A DNA stretch of 64,000 bases from Tricholoma matsutake. Taxonomy: Eukaryota > Basidiomycota > Agaricomycetes > Agaricales > Tricholomataceae. The stretch is from assembly GCA_026075535.2 (NCBI GenBank), contig AP026544.2, forward strand, positions 7,006,001-7,070,000, in the 5' to 3' direction. The notes beneath the pieces are model-generated. The model was not told where the DNA came from. It ran no database searches and worked only from the letters and a program-made list of their open reading frames with translations. Position 1 is the stretch's first letter. The number at the start of each line of letters is the position of its first letter. Below are positions 1 through 11,206 of this stretch, in pieces. A program made the translations under genes and the position numbers.

Positions 1-642
1 CTCCATCGATCCGTCCGTGACCTCGAAGGGCGCCTTGGCATTGTTCCTCGGTGGTACGGCTTCCCGGCTCTGAAATGCGTTGATGGGGGCAGAAATGGAA
101 GCAAGAAGAGATGTGCGTGATCTGCGGAGCCTGCGAGGGGGTTGGCGAGATGCGACGTATCTACAGTGTGTGCGGAAGTAGTGTCTGAAAATCGGGTTAA
201 CGTGTGTAGAGGAATGGTGAAGCAGTACGTACTTTCTAGTCATTACCATAAGCCATGAAATGAAGGTGGTATTTCCCTGCAGTGCTTATTGAGTCATTGT
301 AGAGATCGCGAGGTTTAAGCAACAACTCACGAGCATGATTAACAGATAAAGGATGATTTGTTGCCAGGTCGTTAGGGTAGAAAGGTTCACTGTTGCAAGT
401 CCCGTATCTGTCATTGCAGAATAACAAAGAAATAACGAATCGATGTATCGTATATGAAATTGCCCATTAGACCCATAGAAGATGCCTGATAGAGCGAGCG
501 GCACCATGACAAACGCAGAGACATGAAGTCGAAAAAAATTAGCCTCGTGCCAGAGAAAGTCTATGATTGTTCCGACAGTTCTTGATATGATTCCTGGCGT
601 GGACTCGACTGGACTTGAGCGAACATCTATAGGCGCAGCCAT
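1..642 (-). CDS. TRK1: TRK-family high-affinity potassium transporter, N-terminal part (runs off left edge)
   Basis: Plasma-membrane K+ uptake transporter of the fungal TRK family; only the N-terminal part is in the window. The start is ATG at 642. Exon 1 is 642-331; introns 330-277 (GTGAGT to CAG) and 232-185 (GTACGT to CAG) separate exon 2 (276-233) and exon 3 (184 to the edge), and the frame holds through all three. The translation shows FFRLHVSAF, a membrane segment, YIDSLFLCYSAMTDTGLATV and STLTTWQQ, which is the first pore loop/filter block of TRK proteins. A second hydrophobic stretch and TRKHYFRTHCRY follow, leading into a basic cytoplasmic region. No stop or frameshift is seen, so the gene looks functional. 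The family call is sure; which paralogue it is cannot be told from this fragment. Confidence 0.9.
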
Positions 643-820
643 TCAACGTTTTCAACCTCAACGCCAGCTCTGAAATCGGAGCATAGACGTTTTGAAACCG
701 CTGCACCGCCACCTTATTTTGGCTATTGGCCGATCAGTTACTGATTACCGGAACAGATTCTGTCAATCAATCGATGCCTCTAACACGAAATATATTTACA
801 AAATCACAGAAAACAAACCA

Positions 821-2225
821 TTACGGTCCTCGTCCGCCTATCAACTTGATGATATTCTCATACACCGTAAATGTTATCCCACCACTCAGCTACATTTATC
901 ATCAGTGACCTCTCTTATAATTTCCTAACATTCCAGGAAACTCACTACTAAACGTGTAAGCCGTGGCGTAGTCCCAGTCCAAAACCTCAGGAGACCTTCC
1001 TCCGTAAATATACGATAGGCACAGTGGAAGGAATTCCGGTATTGTGCTCGTGCTTCCAGAGACTGCATTCGCGTTTTCACAACGCTATAAGAAAAGAAAG
1101 GTACAACGAGTAAATAATTGTGATGAAGGGAGGGATGGGAAGAACATACTCGAGTGGCATAGTCGTATAAACCGTCACAAGCCCCGCAATGCCACCTATC
1201 CCAAAAGTGATCGCACTGGGAAGAGTCTGTCCAGGCCGGGCCGTGCCTTGCACGAGTTGCTTCAACGTGGTGTATGTCGTGAACCTCACCGCCGAGTTCG
1301 CTCCCTGTCGCATCATCTGTAGTCATGTTAAGCTACTACCGGCGAGAAAGTCCATGTAAAGTTTGCATACCACAGGGAAAAGACCTCTGTAAATCCCTGA
1401 AATCCCTTCCTGTCGAACAATAGTTGCAGTACCATGGACCAAGCCGCGGTACTGAGGATTTGGGCGTTTGGCATCATCAATAAGTTTTGTCCTGCATACA
1501 TCCAACTTCAATGTTGTTCTCCGCTCATAAAAGTTGATGGCACGAACTTGATGGTTTCTGAAGGCGTCACAGCGAAGATAGCCTCCGTCATCCCGGCTCC
1601 CAGTCCAGCTTGACGGACATAAATGCAGATCAACAGATTGTCGGCCAGATTAAGACAAACATACCTAGCAGACTTCGGGGTGCGCTCACTTTACCCTTTC
1701 GTAATCGTCATCAGTATGGGATGTCACCCAAGCAACGAAATGATGCCCTAACCCACCTCTGAATTGGCTAACATGTATTTGAAGTGATCATAAGTAACGA
1801 ACCGTACCCCCGCCTTCACCGAGTTCCCCACCACCAGCGCCGTGCATCCAGAGTACAAGCCAGCGATACCCTTGGTTTTTAGCGTCTCCCGGATGATCGC
1901 TATCGGGCCTTCTTTCTAACCACGGCAGAATCAACATCAGCAATGCAGGATACAAGCGGAGTGTGTGCAGAAATGACAAAACGCGTAACTCGCCTTGCCA
2001 CTGAACTGTGAACGTGTCTTAACGAATTCCGTCGGGTATGTCACGAACCTGCGAAGCTAAAATATCTCAGAAAACCGTCACTAGTGTGCTGCATAACTTA
2101 CGCTTCAATGGCCCCAGCCGTCGCCCCAGCAAACCTGTCATGATAAACACATTGATCCGGTTTTGCGCACCCTACTAGTGACTTACTCACGACGAATGGT
2201 ACGGTTTTTCTTTTTGAAAGACCAT
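821..2225 (-). CDS. CTP1: Mitochondrial tricarboxylate (citrate) carrier, ten exons
   Basis: Inner-membrane carrier that exchanges citrate for malate or isocitrate (Ctp1/SLC25A1 family). Exons: 2225-2191, 2134-2102, 2048-1994, 1915-1757, 1695-1665, 1608-1548, 1491-1371, 1316-1150, 1084-946, 889-821; every junction keeps frame, giving 289 residues, close to the family's usual ~300. The three carrier repeats each show the PX(D/E)XX(K/R) signature: YPTEFVKT, TPSETIKT and MPLDVVKT. Family hallmarks include FAGATAGAIEA near the start, GLYSGCTALVVGNSVKAGVR and RQGANSAVRFTTY. The start ATG at 2225 sits in CCGCCATGG, a good eukaryotic context. One intron (1993-1916) appears to use a GC donor (AAG|GCGAGT). 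It diverges from HEM4 across 222 bases. Nothing suggests damage. Confidence 0.95.
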
Positions 2226-2447
2226 GGCGGTGGACTCCCAATTATAATTGGGTCGGAGCTAAGGGATGGAATCTGATGATGGGAAATTCTTTCGAGGGTG
2301 ATGGACTCAAGCAGTTGAGGTCGTAGGACTTGGAGCTCAAAGAACTTGATCGCTTGTAGTTAAACTCTTTGCTTGGAAGAAACGCAACTAGAATGCGTAA
2401 AGGACGTCTCCAGTTACAGCACAGCCACAGGGGCATTGTAATGTGTA
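2226..2447. promoter_or_regulatory. Divergent promoter region between CTP1 and HEM4, with 16-base palindrome
   Basis: The 222 bases between two divergent start codons must hold both promoters. A perfect palindrome, CCCAATTATAATTGGG, lies at 2237-2252, only 12 bases upstream of the CTP1 ATG. It presents a CCAAT box on both strands with an AT-rich TATAAT core. CCAAT boxes bind the Hap2/3/5 (NF-Y) complex, which in fungi often controls respiratory, citrate and haem genes; that link to CTP1 and HEM4 is inference. Confidence 0.5.
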
Positions 2448-3470
2448 ATGGCGAACGTCTTGCTGCTGAGAGCGTCCCCAACAGGAGATGAAGACCGTTA
2501 CTCAACCGCTTTCTCCGCAGGATACAACCCTGTCTCAGTCCCAGTCCTCGAAACCGTCCCCACAAATTTGACCAGCTTGAAAGAGATCGTCAGATCTGGA
2601 CCAGACTATGACGGCGTGATTATGACCAGTGCTAGGTCTTGCGAGGCATGGAAGAGCGTCGTTGGTGTCCTCGTAGGGGAATCTTCGTTGGGAACGAACG
2701 GAGGAGGATCAGGTCTGTCTGGTGTTTTCCTCGTAAATTCTATTCATATCATGATGTTGCAGCAAGGTGGCCCTCTATTCCATTTTACGTAGTTGGACAA
2801 GCAACAGCCTCCGCCTTGTTGTCTGTACGTGCGATCTATGACAATAGTCCGTATGCCCCTGGCCCCGCTCTTGGTGAATCCTCTGGGACAAGCGAACAGC
2901 TCGTGAACTTCATCCTGTCACTTGAAGGCAGCTCAAGACCCAAAAAGCTTCTATATCTCACCGGGGACAAAAACAGGGATACCGTGCCTAGAATACTAGG
3001 AGAGGCTGGCATCGCGGTTAACCCAATCAAGGTCTACGAGACCCAGTTCTCCTCCAGTTTCACACAGGATTTGGAGACTGCTTTGCAGTCAGCTTCAAAA
3101 GGCTCGCGATCTTTTGTCTCTACTTTTACAACTGCTTCTAAATCATTTCACTTTATTTGCAGGATTCGACCAATGGTGGATTGTTCACTTCGCGCCATCC
3201 TCCGCTAAATCCGCAATACCCATCCTGCGTCATCATTTTGATTTCAACATTTCTCCTCAGCTTGGAACATCTGAGTCCACGTCGAGACCTCGCTCCGCAG
3301 TTGCTACCGCCAGGATTGCCTCCATAGGGCCAGTCACGACCTTATTTTTGCAGGACGAGCTAAAGATGCACGTGCACGCCACAGCTTCCCGCCCGACGCC
3401 TCAGGACCTCGTGGCAGCTATTTCTAATTACGATCAAGACGTTGGAGTACTCGGTGACCGAAGCTCGTAA
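2448..3470 (+). CDS. HEM4: Uroporphyrinogen-III synthase, three exons
   Basis: Closes and isomerises hydroxymethylbilane to uroporphyrinogen III in haem synthesis (HemD/Hem4 family). Proposed exons: 2448-2721, 2763-3101, 3163-3470, giving 306 residues. Exon 1 shows VLLLRAS, GYNPVSVPVLET and YDGVIMTSARSCEAW; exon 2 shows IPFYVVGQATASAL and KLLYLTGDKNRDTVP; exon 3 shows WWIVHFAPSSAKSAIPILR, TARIASIGPVTT and ATASRPTPQDLVAAI, all in family order. Intron 1 (2722-2762) is GT-AG but only 41 bases. Intron 2 must end at the clear TTTGCAG at 3162; the only donor that restores the frame is a weak GC site (AAAAG|GCTCGC) at 3102, so that boundary is uncertain. It shares a divergent promoter with CTP1. Confidence 0.9.
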
Positions 3471-3653
3471 TTTCCATTCCTCCCACCAGTATCACAGCGG
3501 CCAAGTTCCGAGGCAGTTGACTCATAGTTGACTCAGAGTTGACTTGTGGTCAACTTGTGTTTGGCTTGTTATGATAGTAATATAGGTTTTGTTATGTTTG
3601 AGTGGATGATGAGGCCCAGTGAGAAACCCATGTATTAGCTAACATTTTCTACA

Positions 3654-3690
3654 ATTATCTCACATTAGCTGTCTCCCAATGTGAGATAAT
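3654..3690. repeat. 13-base inverted repeat, 11-base loop
   Basis: ATTATCTCACATT at 3654-3666 is the exact reverse complement of AATGTGAGATAAT at 3678-3690. It is a perfect 13-base stem with an 11-base loop and could form a hairpin. It may be the end of a MITE or a HEM4 3'-processing structure; nothing decides between them. Confidence 0.6.
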
Positions 3691-3705
3691 GCATACAATA
3701 GATCC

Positions 3706-3774
3706 TGACACATTAAGAACTATTATCCTACATTGCTACACAGCAAATGTTTCTAAATGACTGATAATGTGTCA
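3706..3774. repeat. 10-base terminal inverted repeat enclosing 49 bases
   Basis: TGACACATTA at 3706-3715 is repeated in inverse at 3765-3774 (TAATGTGTCA). The unit is 69 bases long and starts 15 bases after the preceding hairpin. The size and shape suggest a very short MITE-like remnant, but no target duplication is evident. Confidence 0.45.
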
Positions 3775-5211
3775 AAAACTACATCAGGAAAAAAGCAGTG
3801 GTCAACATAGTGCTATGTTGCAAATATAGCACTGGTAGTCCCATTGCTTGCCCCCTATTTTATAGTACACTGTAGCATTCCCTGTACACTTGGTAGTGAT
3901 AGGTAGTAACCTGTAGTTTGATAGCTCCATAGCCTCATAGTACACCATAGCAGATATATCCTTTATTGTACAGAGTAGCTGCACCTCATTCCAATAGACA
4001 AATAGGTAAAAGCTAAATTTCATTCAAGCCAAACTACATACAACAAAGTGGGAGTGGGAGTGGGAGGATAGAAGCAATGCTGGGAGTAGGAGCAGAAGGG
4101 TGGGAGTAGAAGCACGCACAACCTTCCCATAGACATAGACATAGATGGTGACACAGGCACAGGCAAAGATGATACAGCCAGCAGGACAATCCCAGCCCAC
4201 GACCACCTCCTTGAACATAACACACATCCCCTGCTCCTATTCGGGTTCATGTCCATGTCCATGGTCATGGTCCCTGTCCAACACATACACATCCTGGTCC
4301 CCATAAGGCTGTAGGAACAACATGTGCTGCAGAGGTGGGTTGATTGGTCAGTTTGGGGAATAGAGCTCATGAAGGGGGGAGGGGGACTTACATAGGCGCA
4401 GCTCTCAAAACTGAGTTTGATGCTGTGTTCGAAACTGTTGTCAGCATGCATTTGTGTCAGGAAAATGGAGATGAGATGTGCTTACCATGCAATTTGGTCA
4501 GCTCAACCTAGAGAGCCCAGTAGAATACTCCATTCATCATCTAGGGGTGGCATTGTGAGCTATCAATGTAAACGAGGGGAGAGGAGTTTACATTCATAGT
4601 GGTGTACCTTCCATTCCTCGGTTGAACCTCGAACTCTAGCCACATAGAAACATGTAGCAATTTGTCAGCATAGATAACTAGAGGAGGCCACAGTGCCCTA
4701 GAAGAGACAAAGCAACAGCATGCCCGAACCAACAGAGATAGTAAGAACTAGATAAGAACTAACAATCATGCCAGAGTGAAGGACTAGCTGATAGGCGAGC
4801 ATACTGAACAACGATAGAAACTAACAAGTGAGATGGCGATGACGAGAGCTTGAAGTTAATTTACCATAGTAAGCAAGGGGATCAAGCGAGGGATAGAAGG
4901 GGTGGAAAGGGAAGAGAAAGGATGTTGTTGAACTGTTGTTGACTATTTGTACAATGTTCAATTTTGAAAGTGTGATTGGATAAAACAGAAGCGGAGTTTG
5001 AATGGCCTTGGGAGAGAAAGTGCAACATCGACATCCGACTATAGCTACCTCACCTCTCTTATGCACATACAACTTCTATATAAATACTGAATATACCCCA
5101 GGCATACATGTCTCCCCATGATACTTAGGCATCTCAATGCAATGTTCTGACTTTGAGTTCTACATGGGCTATGGACAACTGGCAGCTACAGAGCCTACAG
5201 ATGCAATGTAT

Positions 5212-5463
5212 TGTTGAAATTAAACCCTGAGATACATGCTGCATACACATGTTACTGTGCTTACTGTGCATACATGTGGTAAACACATTCCTGAGTCATG
5301 TGACATCCTTATTATTATGTATATAAGGAGAACCTGTACTGTAGTAGGAATACAGTGTTCTTACCTCTGCTAACCCCTAGCTGTAAGTCTATTTAAACCC
5401 CAGGTAGGTTGTAAGGAATGTGTTGTCTCTTCCCCTGTGCAGCATATATAGTCTGCTCCAACA
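5212..5463 (+). repeat. copia-1 5' LTR
   Basis: 252 bases, TGTTGAAATT to CTCCAACA. It carries TATATAAGG at 5319-5327 as a likely TATA box. It is 23 bases shorter than the 3' LTR, which has a local duplication of a TACATGCAGCATACA-like unit near its start. Confidence 0.93.
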
Positions 5464-5475
5464 GGTTATGGGCCC
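5464..5475 (+). other. copia-1 primer-binding site, half-tRNA type
   Basis: GGTTATGGGCCC directly follows the LTR. It does not begin with TGG, so it is not a match to a tRNA 3' end. It resembles the site of Drosophila copia, which pairs with the anticodon arm of initiator-Met tRNA, so a half-tRNA primer is inferred. Confidence 0.65.
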
Positions 5476-5711
5476 TGCTGGGCACGTCGCGAACACGCCT
5501 TAATTGGCTGCAAACAACGTTGACTTCATCGTCTCCAAATTATAACCTTGCGCTCTTCGTGAGCTGCATCACGCTCCCTGCGAGCTGCACTTAAAACCTA
5601 GGTTGACTAGGGTTAACCACTCTGAAGGAGTGTTTTTTCCTGAGATTGTGAAACATGTTTTCTTGGATAAAAGACTGATTGAGGGCTTATAACAGCTGCC
5701 ACCACAAAATC

Positions 5712-5957
5712 ATGTCTTCAACCCTTGAAAAACTCATACAAACTTTCAATGGCTCAAATTACATTTAATGGGCTGACTCCATGAAGGTGTGGCTCAGGTC
5801 TCAGGGCCTCTGGCAGATAACTAGCAGGGCGGAAATCAAACCGCCTCCAGCACCTCCTTTGACGGCGATGAATGCTACTCTCATAGTGGATGCTACTGCC
5901 AAGCTCCAGACCTGGAGCAACAAAAATGACCAGGCTATTGGTAGCCTAGTGCTCCGC
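5712..5957 (+). pseudogene. gag: copia-1 gag, N-terminal fragment
   Basis: From ATG 5712 the frame reads MSSTLEKLIQTFNGSNYI, then a stop (TAA at 5766), then WADSMKVWLRSQGLW, the conserved start of copia Gag (the 'LNGxNYxxW' block). It continues to ...IGSLVLR at 5957, where the gypsy-A 5' LTR begins on a codon boundary. The matching remainder resumes at 21079. The TAA is one of few stops here not explained by CGA to TGA. Confidence 0.8.
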
Positions 5958-7021
5958 TGATAGGTCCACTGTGCACTCTAAACTCTGGGACTGTCTCCAG
6001 AGGCATCAAAACATCAAAATGCACGCTCCCAACCCCTATGAACCCCGCAACACCGCTCTGAAACTATCTCGAATGACTTCGAATGACTTCGAACGATATC
6101 GCAGCACTTCAAATGCCTTCAGCCACCGTACACCAATCACACCGCCCTTGGGATACATGCAGCACACCTTGTAAGAGTTAGTGCATTGCATATCGAGCAC
6201 CACCGGACACGAGGAGATACAATGATGGGATTTTAGGACATGATTGTGGCGCTTTGACACCTCGATGATATATTAGATCAATGGGGACAGGTACCAGTGA
6301 TAAATCATGTCTCTAGACGTTTCCCTTCTTATCATCTTTCATTTATTCTATGATTCACAAAGATTCTCTATTGTTTTATATCTTGCCTCATGTATTCCTC
6401 ATGTTTTATTTCCTTTTTAGTATCACTTCTCCCAAACATATATAGCCTTGTACTAGCTACTTAGAAGACAGAATATATTGTCCTCTCACTTCAATTGTCT
6501 GATTTAAGAGCTATTCTCTCAAGTCCAAGCATCTCGACTTAGTCTCAAAATTCAGTGTTTTACGCTGAATTTCCTCGAACCCCTCATACTAGCTTCACAA
6601 AACTATCACATATTGTCTATCCTCTCTAGACCCCTTTCTATGTCCTCATAGTCCATCCTCAGTCACCGTCAAAGGCGTCTTTGTCTTCTATAAAGACCTT
6701 CAAGCTTCTTCGAACTTCATCACACTTCTTTGCACTTCATTGCACCTCTTCAAATACTCGTTGAACTTCATTAAATTTTCCTCAGACATTATCGGAGCAC
6801 TTGCACTTTGAATACTTTCGACCCTCTTCAAACCTCATCGCACCTCATCGCACCTCATCACACCTCATCACACCTCATCGCACACCCTTTAGAGTCATTT
6901 TCATACCCCTGGTTTACAGCGGTGATATTTAGTACCACCTTGCAACCTTCCTCTAACTAGTGTTATACCAAGCGAGCCCTCATTGTGGGATTTGTTTGGG
7001 TTTCCTGGTCGAGTACTATCA
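5958..7021 (+). repeat. gypsy-A 5' LTR
   Basis: 1064 bases. It holds a run of five CACCTCATCG-like decamers (about 6833-6885) against two in the 3' copy; this, a 4-base gap and a 10-base unit elsewhere account for the whole 24-base length difference. The first 300 bases contain CTTCGAA-rich repeats. Confidence 0.93.
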
Positions 7022-7024
7022 TTT

Positions 7025-7042
7025 TGGAGCCCACCGCGAGGG
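7025..7042 (+). other. gypsy-A primer-binding site, tRNA type
   Basis: TGGAGCCCACCGCGAGGG begins three bases after the LTR. TGG is the complement of a tRNA CCA end, so conventional tRNA priming is expected. The tRNA species was not determined. This contrasts with the four chromodomain elements in the window. Confidence 0.75.
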
Positions 7043-7353
7043 GTTTCTAAATCATTTCATCGCCTAATCCATCTCGATTCTCCCAGCTTAGGCCAACACA
7101 AGCTAGAAACCTACAGATCGACACTCGTCACGCCTTCGAATCTCTCGAACAATCGGGAGATATTCTTATACCTGTTTCCGAAGCAGAATCAACTCATCGT
7201 TGACTATTCCCTTCACCAATATCATCGCCCTCAACATCATCTTCTACTTCTTCTTCTTCGTCATCTACATCTTCATTCATCCTTCCAACAACTTTGACTC
7301 CTCTACCATCCTTCACACAAGTTTTAACTCCTACTCCTAGAAACATTGCATTC

Positions 7354-9504
7354 ATGACTATGCAAGCAACAATGCCAGCTCGTGGTCATTCCACGGCTCC
7401 AAAATTTGACCCTACCCAGCCACGAGAACTTTGCAGATACTTTAATGAACTTGAATTGCTTTTCTCGGCGTGCAACATCACAAACTTGGAGGATATGAAG
7501 AAACATGCTTGTCGCTACCTCGATATCGACACTTCCAAACTCTGGGAATCAATTCCAGAATACAATGCCGGCATTTCATTCCAGAACTTTTGCATCACAA
7601 TTCACCAACTGTACCCCGGTTCTGAAGACAATCGGAAATGGTCGATTTCGGACATGGACAAACTCGTCGGCGAACAACTTTGCATAGGTATTTACAACGC
7701 AAGCAATTTGGGATTATACTACTGGTCATTCTATAACATTACAAAGTTTCTATCTACTAAAGGCAGGATTTTCAATGCGGAACAAAGCAGAGCCTTCGTC
7801 AGGGGTTTCCAACCATGCTTATGGGCTAGAATCACTTGACGACTTGAACTAAAATTCCCTGATCACTACCCTGACGACCCCTACCCACTTGACGATATTC
7901 ACGCAGCGGCTAAATTCATTTTAGTGGGATCTATTGGCTCGGATTTGACATCGCTACTTAGTTTGCATTCTTCAGCACCTTCGGCAATCCCAACAACATC
8001 GACATCTTCACCCCAAATTAAATCAGAAGACCTTACAGCAATCCTCAAGAAATTTGCAGCCACTCTTGTAACAGCTTTAGCAGGTTCGAAGACCATGAAC
8101 ACTACTCGACTTAACAGCAGATTTTGTTTGGAACAGCTCGAAACTTTAGTTTGCATCTTCTGTGGGCTTACAGGACATTTTATTAGCAACTGCTTGGTTT
8201 GCCAGTCTTATATCAACAAAGGAAAGTGTAAAAAGAACACGGAAGGCAAAATCATTCTTCCAAATGGTCAATTCACTCCATGAAGCATCCCCGGTTGTTT
8301 TATCAAGGACAGGATTGACAAATGGACTCGACGAAACCCTCCATCTAACCTTACCCCTTTGCTAATGTATAATATTGCACCTTCAACAGTTTCTTCGATG
8401 CCATCCAAGGGTGTTTACCAAATTAATGACTTATCCACAATGGCCGAAGATCATATCGCACAACTCAAACAAGAGATATATGCTTTGCGAAGTGGTAAAC
8501 CTTTTACGCAAACTGATTCAAATGTGCCAGCAGCTCCTACCTCACAGCCCTCGATCCCTGCAATGGTCGAACGATTCGTCCCACAACCACCAGCACCATC
8601 AATATCGTCCACAGTGACCAACCCACCTACTTTGAATACGGCACCATCTTCGATCTCTGAGCGATCATCGCAACCAGTAATACATCCCTACAATGGTGCT
8701 AAAGAAAACTCGTACCTACCTCCTCACGAACATAACTTTGCATCGATAGGCAAAGCAAAAGATGGCCCATCATACCATACCCAAGGTCCCATTCAAAAGG
8801 ACAAAATCACCAAAGATGTCTTCACTCAATCGATGAAAACACCGATTATCACTCTAACCCCCAAAGAATTACTTTCGCTATTGCCTGAAGTTCATGTGAA
8901 ATGGAAAGAACAGCTCACTGCACATCGTACACAACAACCTGAAGGAAATAATGCTATGAATCTCCTTCATGATGACATATTCATAATTGATGACCCTTAC
9001 AAAACCTATATTAGCAGTCTTCACCCTGGAGAAATACCTGAACCTTTTATCGCAGCAAAGGAATCGCATTCTATTAGATTGGTTATTATGAACATCAATG
9101 GAAGAAATCCAGTCGAAAGTGTAGTCGACCCAGGTTCATCAATCATCGTGATGTCGGAAGAAGTCTGTCACAAACTTGGTCTCACATACGATCCTTTGAT
9201 ACACATCCCTCTGCAATTGGCTAACGGTGGTATTGACCAGAGTCTAGGTTTGGCAAGGAACGTACCTTGTGAAGTCGGTAGCATCACTCTCTATATGCAG
9301 ATACACATCATCTGCGATCCAGCATACAATATTCTGCTTGGACGACCATTCGATGTTCTCACAGAGAGTACGGTCAAGAATTATCGAAACGAAGCACAGA
9401 TAATAACTATATTTGATCTGAACTTGACACGATCCTGTGCTATTCCAACTATTCCCCGATCTAATCAACGAAGAAGAGTAGTTTGCAAGGATTTTTGCAA
9501 CTAG
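7354..9504 (+). pseudogene. gag: gypsy-A gag and aspartic protease, one frame with two TGA stops
   Basis: A single frame from ATG 7354 to TAG 9504, broken by TGA at 7837-7839 and 8281-8283 (both probable CGA). The N-terminal part is the capsid-like region (FDPTQPRELCRYFNELE, DIDTSKLWE). A CCHC knuckle, CIFCGLTGHFISNC, lies near 8155 and is followed by YINKGKCKKN. After a proline/serine-rich linker, the protease shows VVDPGSSIIVMS near 9122 (DPGS in place of the usual DSGS, so the catalytic D is kept) and ILLGRPF near 9330. The product would be structural protein plus maturation protease; it cannot be made whole as it stands. Confidence 0.8.
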
Positions 9505-9686
9505 AGGATAAAATCTCAGAGAATGACCAGTGTGCTCTCATTATTTCTTTTGACCATTCTAATTCCTCTATAACTATTGAGTACACTGCGATTATTCCCA
9601 ATATTGACTCCTTGACCTCTTTGAACCCTATTTCCTTTTCTTTGATCCTTGCAAATTTATATTTAATGGCTAGTTGCTAGTATGCA

Positions 9687-10778
9687 ATGTCTTTATCGGG
9701 CCTGATGGTGACCTCTATGCACGACTTCACTATCATATCACCTCCCCATGTCTCATCAACCAACTCTATATACCCAATCTTTGCAGCATTGAAGAAGAAA
9801 TACAAACCAGTCGCACAGAAGGTTCGGCCAGTTATTACTGAACTACCCGATTGATTTTGCATCATTTGAAAAATCACTGGCAACCCCCTCAAGCAAATGC
9901 CAAAACTCAATCCTCACCCCCCATCGTTTGTCCCTTCTCCCCAATATATGCTCAAACACAAAGCTATCATTGACAAAAACCATTCTGGCAATTTTCTATG
10001 GCCAGAAGAACGAAAGCTTATGCACAATTTTATTCAAAATCATGAAACGGGTTTCGCATGGACCAAACAAGAATGAGGAAGCTTTTGCCCCAACTTCTTT
10101 CCTCCTATAGAATTCCCTGTTATTCCTCACACTCCATGGGTCAAACGTAATATCCCTATACTGCCTGGTTTGTACGAACAGATCTGCGGGATGCTAAAAA
10201 AGAAGATAGAAGCAGGAGTATATGAGTCATTGAACTCATTGTATCGGTCGCGATGGTTTTGTGTTGCGAAGAAAGATGTGAAATCACTTTGAATTGTTCA
10301 CAGTCTTGAGCCTCTTAATCAAGTAATGATACAGCACTCTGGCGTTGTCCTGATCCCAGAGCATCTAGCCAAACAATTTGGTGGACATGCTTGTGGTGGA
10401 ATGTTGGACTTATATGTCGCATTCGATGAAAGGAAAGTCGCAGAATCATCTCAAGATCTAATGATGTTTCAGATGCCTTTCGGAGCGCTTCGAATCGTCA
10501 CTCTACCAATGGGTTGGACGAACTCGGTCCCAATCTTACACGATGACGTAACATTTATCCTACAACCCGAAATCCCTCATATCACCATCCCTTACATTGA
10601 CGACACACCAGTTAAGGGTCCAAAATCAGAATATCGAACTATCGGAGGATCTTACAAGATGATCGCCGATAATGCAGGCATTCAACGCTTCGTTTGGGAG
10701 CATTTTGGGAATCTAAATTGTATAGTCCAACATATGAAGTATTGTGGAGGGACCTTTTTGGGTCTGAAACTTTACCTT
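9687..10778 (+). pseudogene. pol: gypsy-A pol, reverse transcriptase part, split by gypsy-B
   Basis: The frame runs from about 9687 to the gypsy-B insertion. It shows PGLYEQICGMLKKKIEAGVY, SRWFCVAKKD, a palm block MPFGALRIVTLPMGWTNSVP and the catalytic IPYIDDTPVKG (YIDD near 10590). TGA stops near 9852, 9867, 10075 and 10291 fall at likely Arg codons. It breaks after GLKLYLC at the TSD ACCTT; the continuation is at 16816. Confidence 0.8.
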
Positions 10779-11204
10779 TGTAAGGGGACTAGGGGGGTGC
10801 CCTGTGTGTTTTTCCTATTTTTTATGTTCGTCCCATATTTTTCCCCACCTCATTTCCTTCTATTCTTCATTTTCTATGATTTTTCCGGATTTTATTACTA
10901 ATTTTCCCTTGCTATCATGTTTGTATATGTTGACACTTTTATATTTAGAGGCGGAGTACCCCTTCCGACACATACCCCTTGGTATGATGTCATTCGGCGG
11001 CCTTGATCCGCCTATCTCTGCCTTTTTCTATTTTTAGGTTATATTTGATTTTTGTCATCTTCACATATACTGGGCATCAGCAAGGGGATCCTTAGAGTTT
11101 TCTCTTCGGATTTCCCTTTGCTAGGTGCGCCCCCAATCCCTGTATTATGTAGCATAATTTTAACTTCGGATTTCCCTTTGCTAGAGGCTTAGGTTGCCCT
11201 TATA
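10779..11204 (+). repeat. gypsy-B 5' LTR
   Basis: TGTAAGGG to CCCTTATA, the ends forming an inverted repeat with one change. Contains the TATA-like ATATAC at 11065-11070 and, 29 bases on, AGAGTTTTCT (11094-11103), the proposed RNA 5' end and self-primer. Confidence 0.95.
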
Positions 11205-11206
11205 GT

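Larger units (their letters stand above)
3471..5211. other. Intergenic region without a recognisable gene
   Basis: No open frame here resembles a known protein. The stretch holds short direct repeats of GTTGACT around 3519-3560, two inverted repeats (annotated separately), AT-rich DNA, and low-complexity patches: GGGAGT at 4048-4066, ACATAG and CACAGGCA around 4132-4165, CATGTC/CATGGTC at 4248-4275. The minus-strand frames over 4020-4450 are open only because of these simple repeats. It probably contains the HEM4 3' end and eroded transposon DNA. Confidence 0.5.

Noticed and set aside
692..928. Small plus-strand ORFs between TRK and CTP1
   Set aside because: They overlap the last exon of CTP1 and its 3' flank and have no recognisable features.
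4020..4451. Minus-strand Cys/Met-rich ORF of 143 codons
   Set aside because: Low-complexity translation of simple repeats (CATGTC, ACATAG), no homology recognised and no splice structure.
5212..5463. Solo LTR
   Set aside because: At first sight an isolated LTR, but the matching LTR at 25717 and the shared TGTAT duplication show it is the 5' LTR of copia-1.
10779..11204. LTR starting at TAAGGGG with a seven-base duplication ACCTTTG
   Set aside because: Setting the boundary at TGTAAGGG gives the standard TG start, a five-base duplication (ACCTT) and equal-length LTRs.
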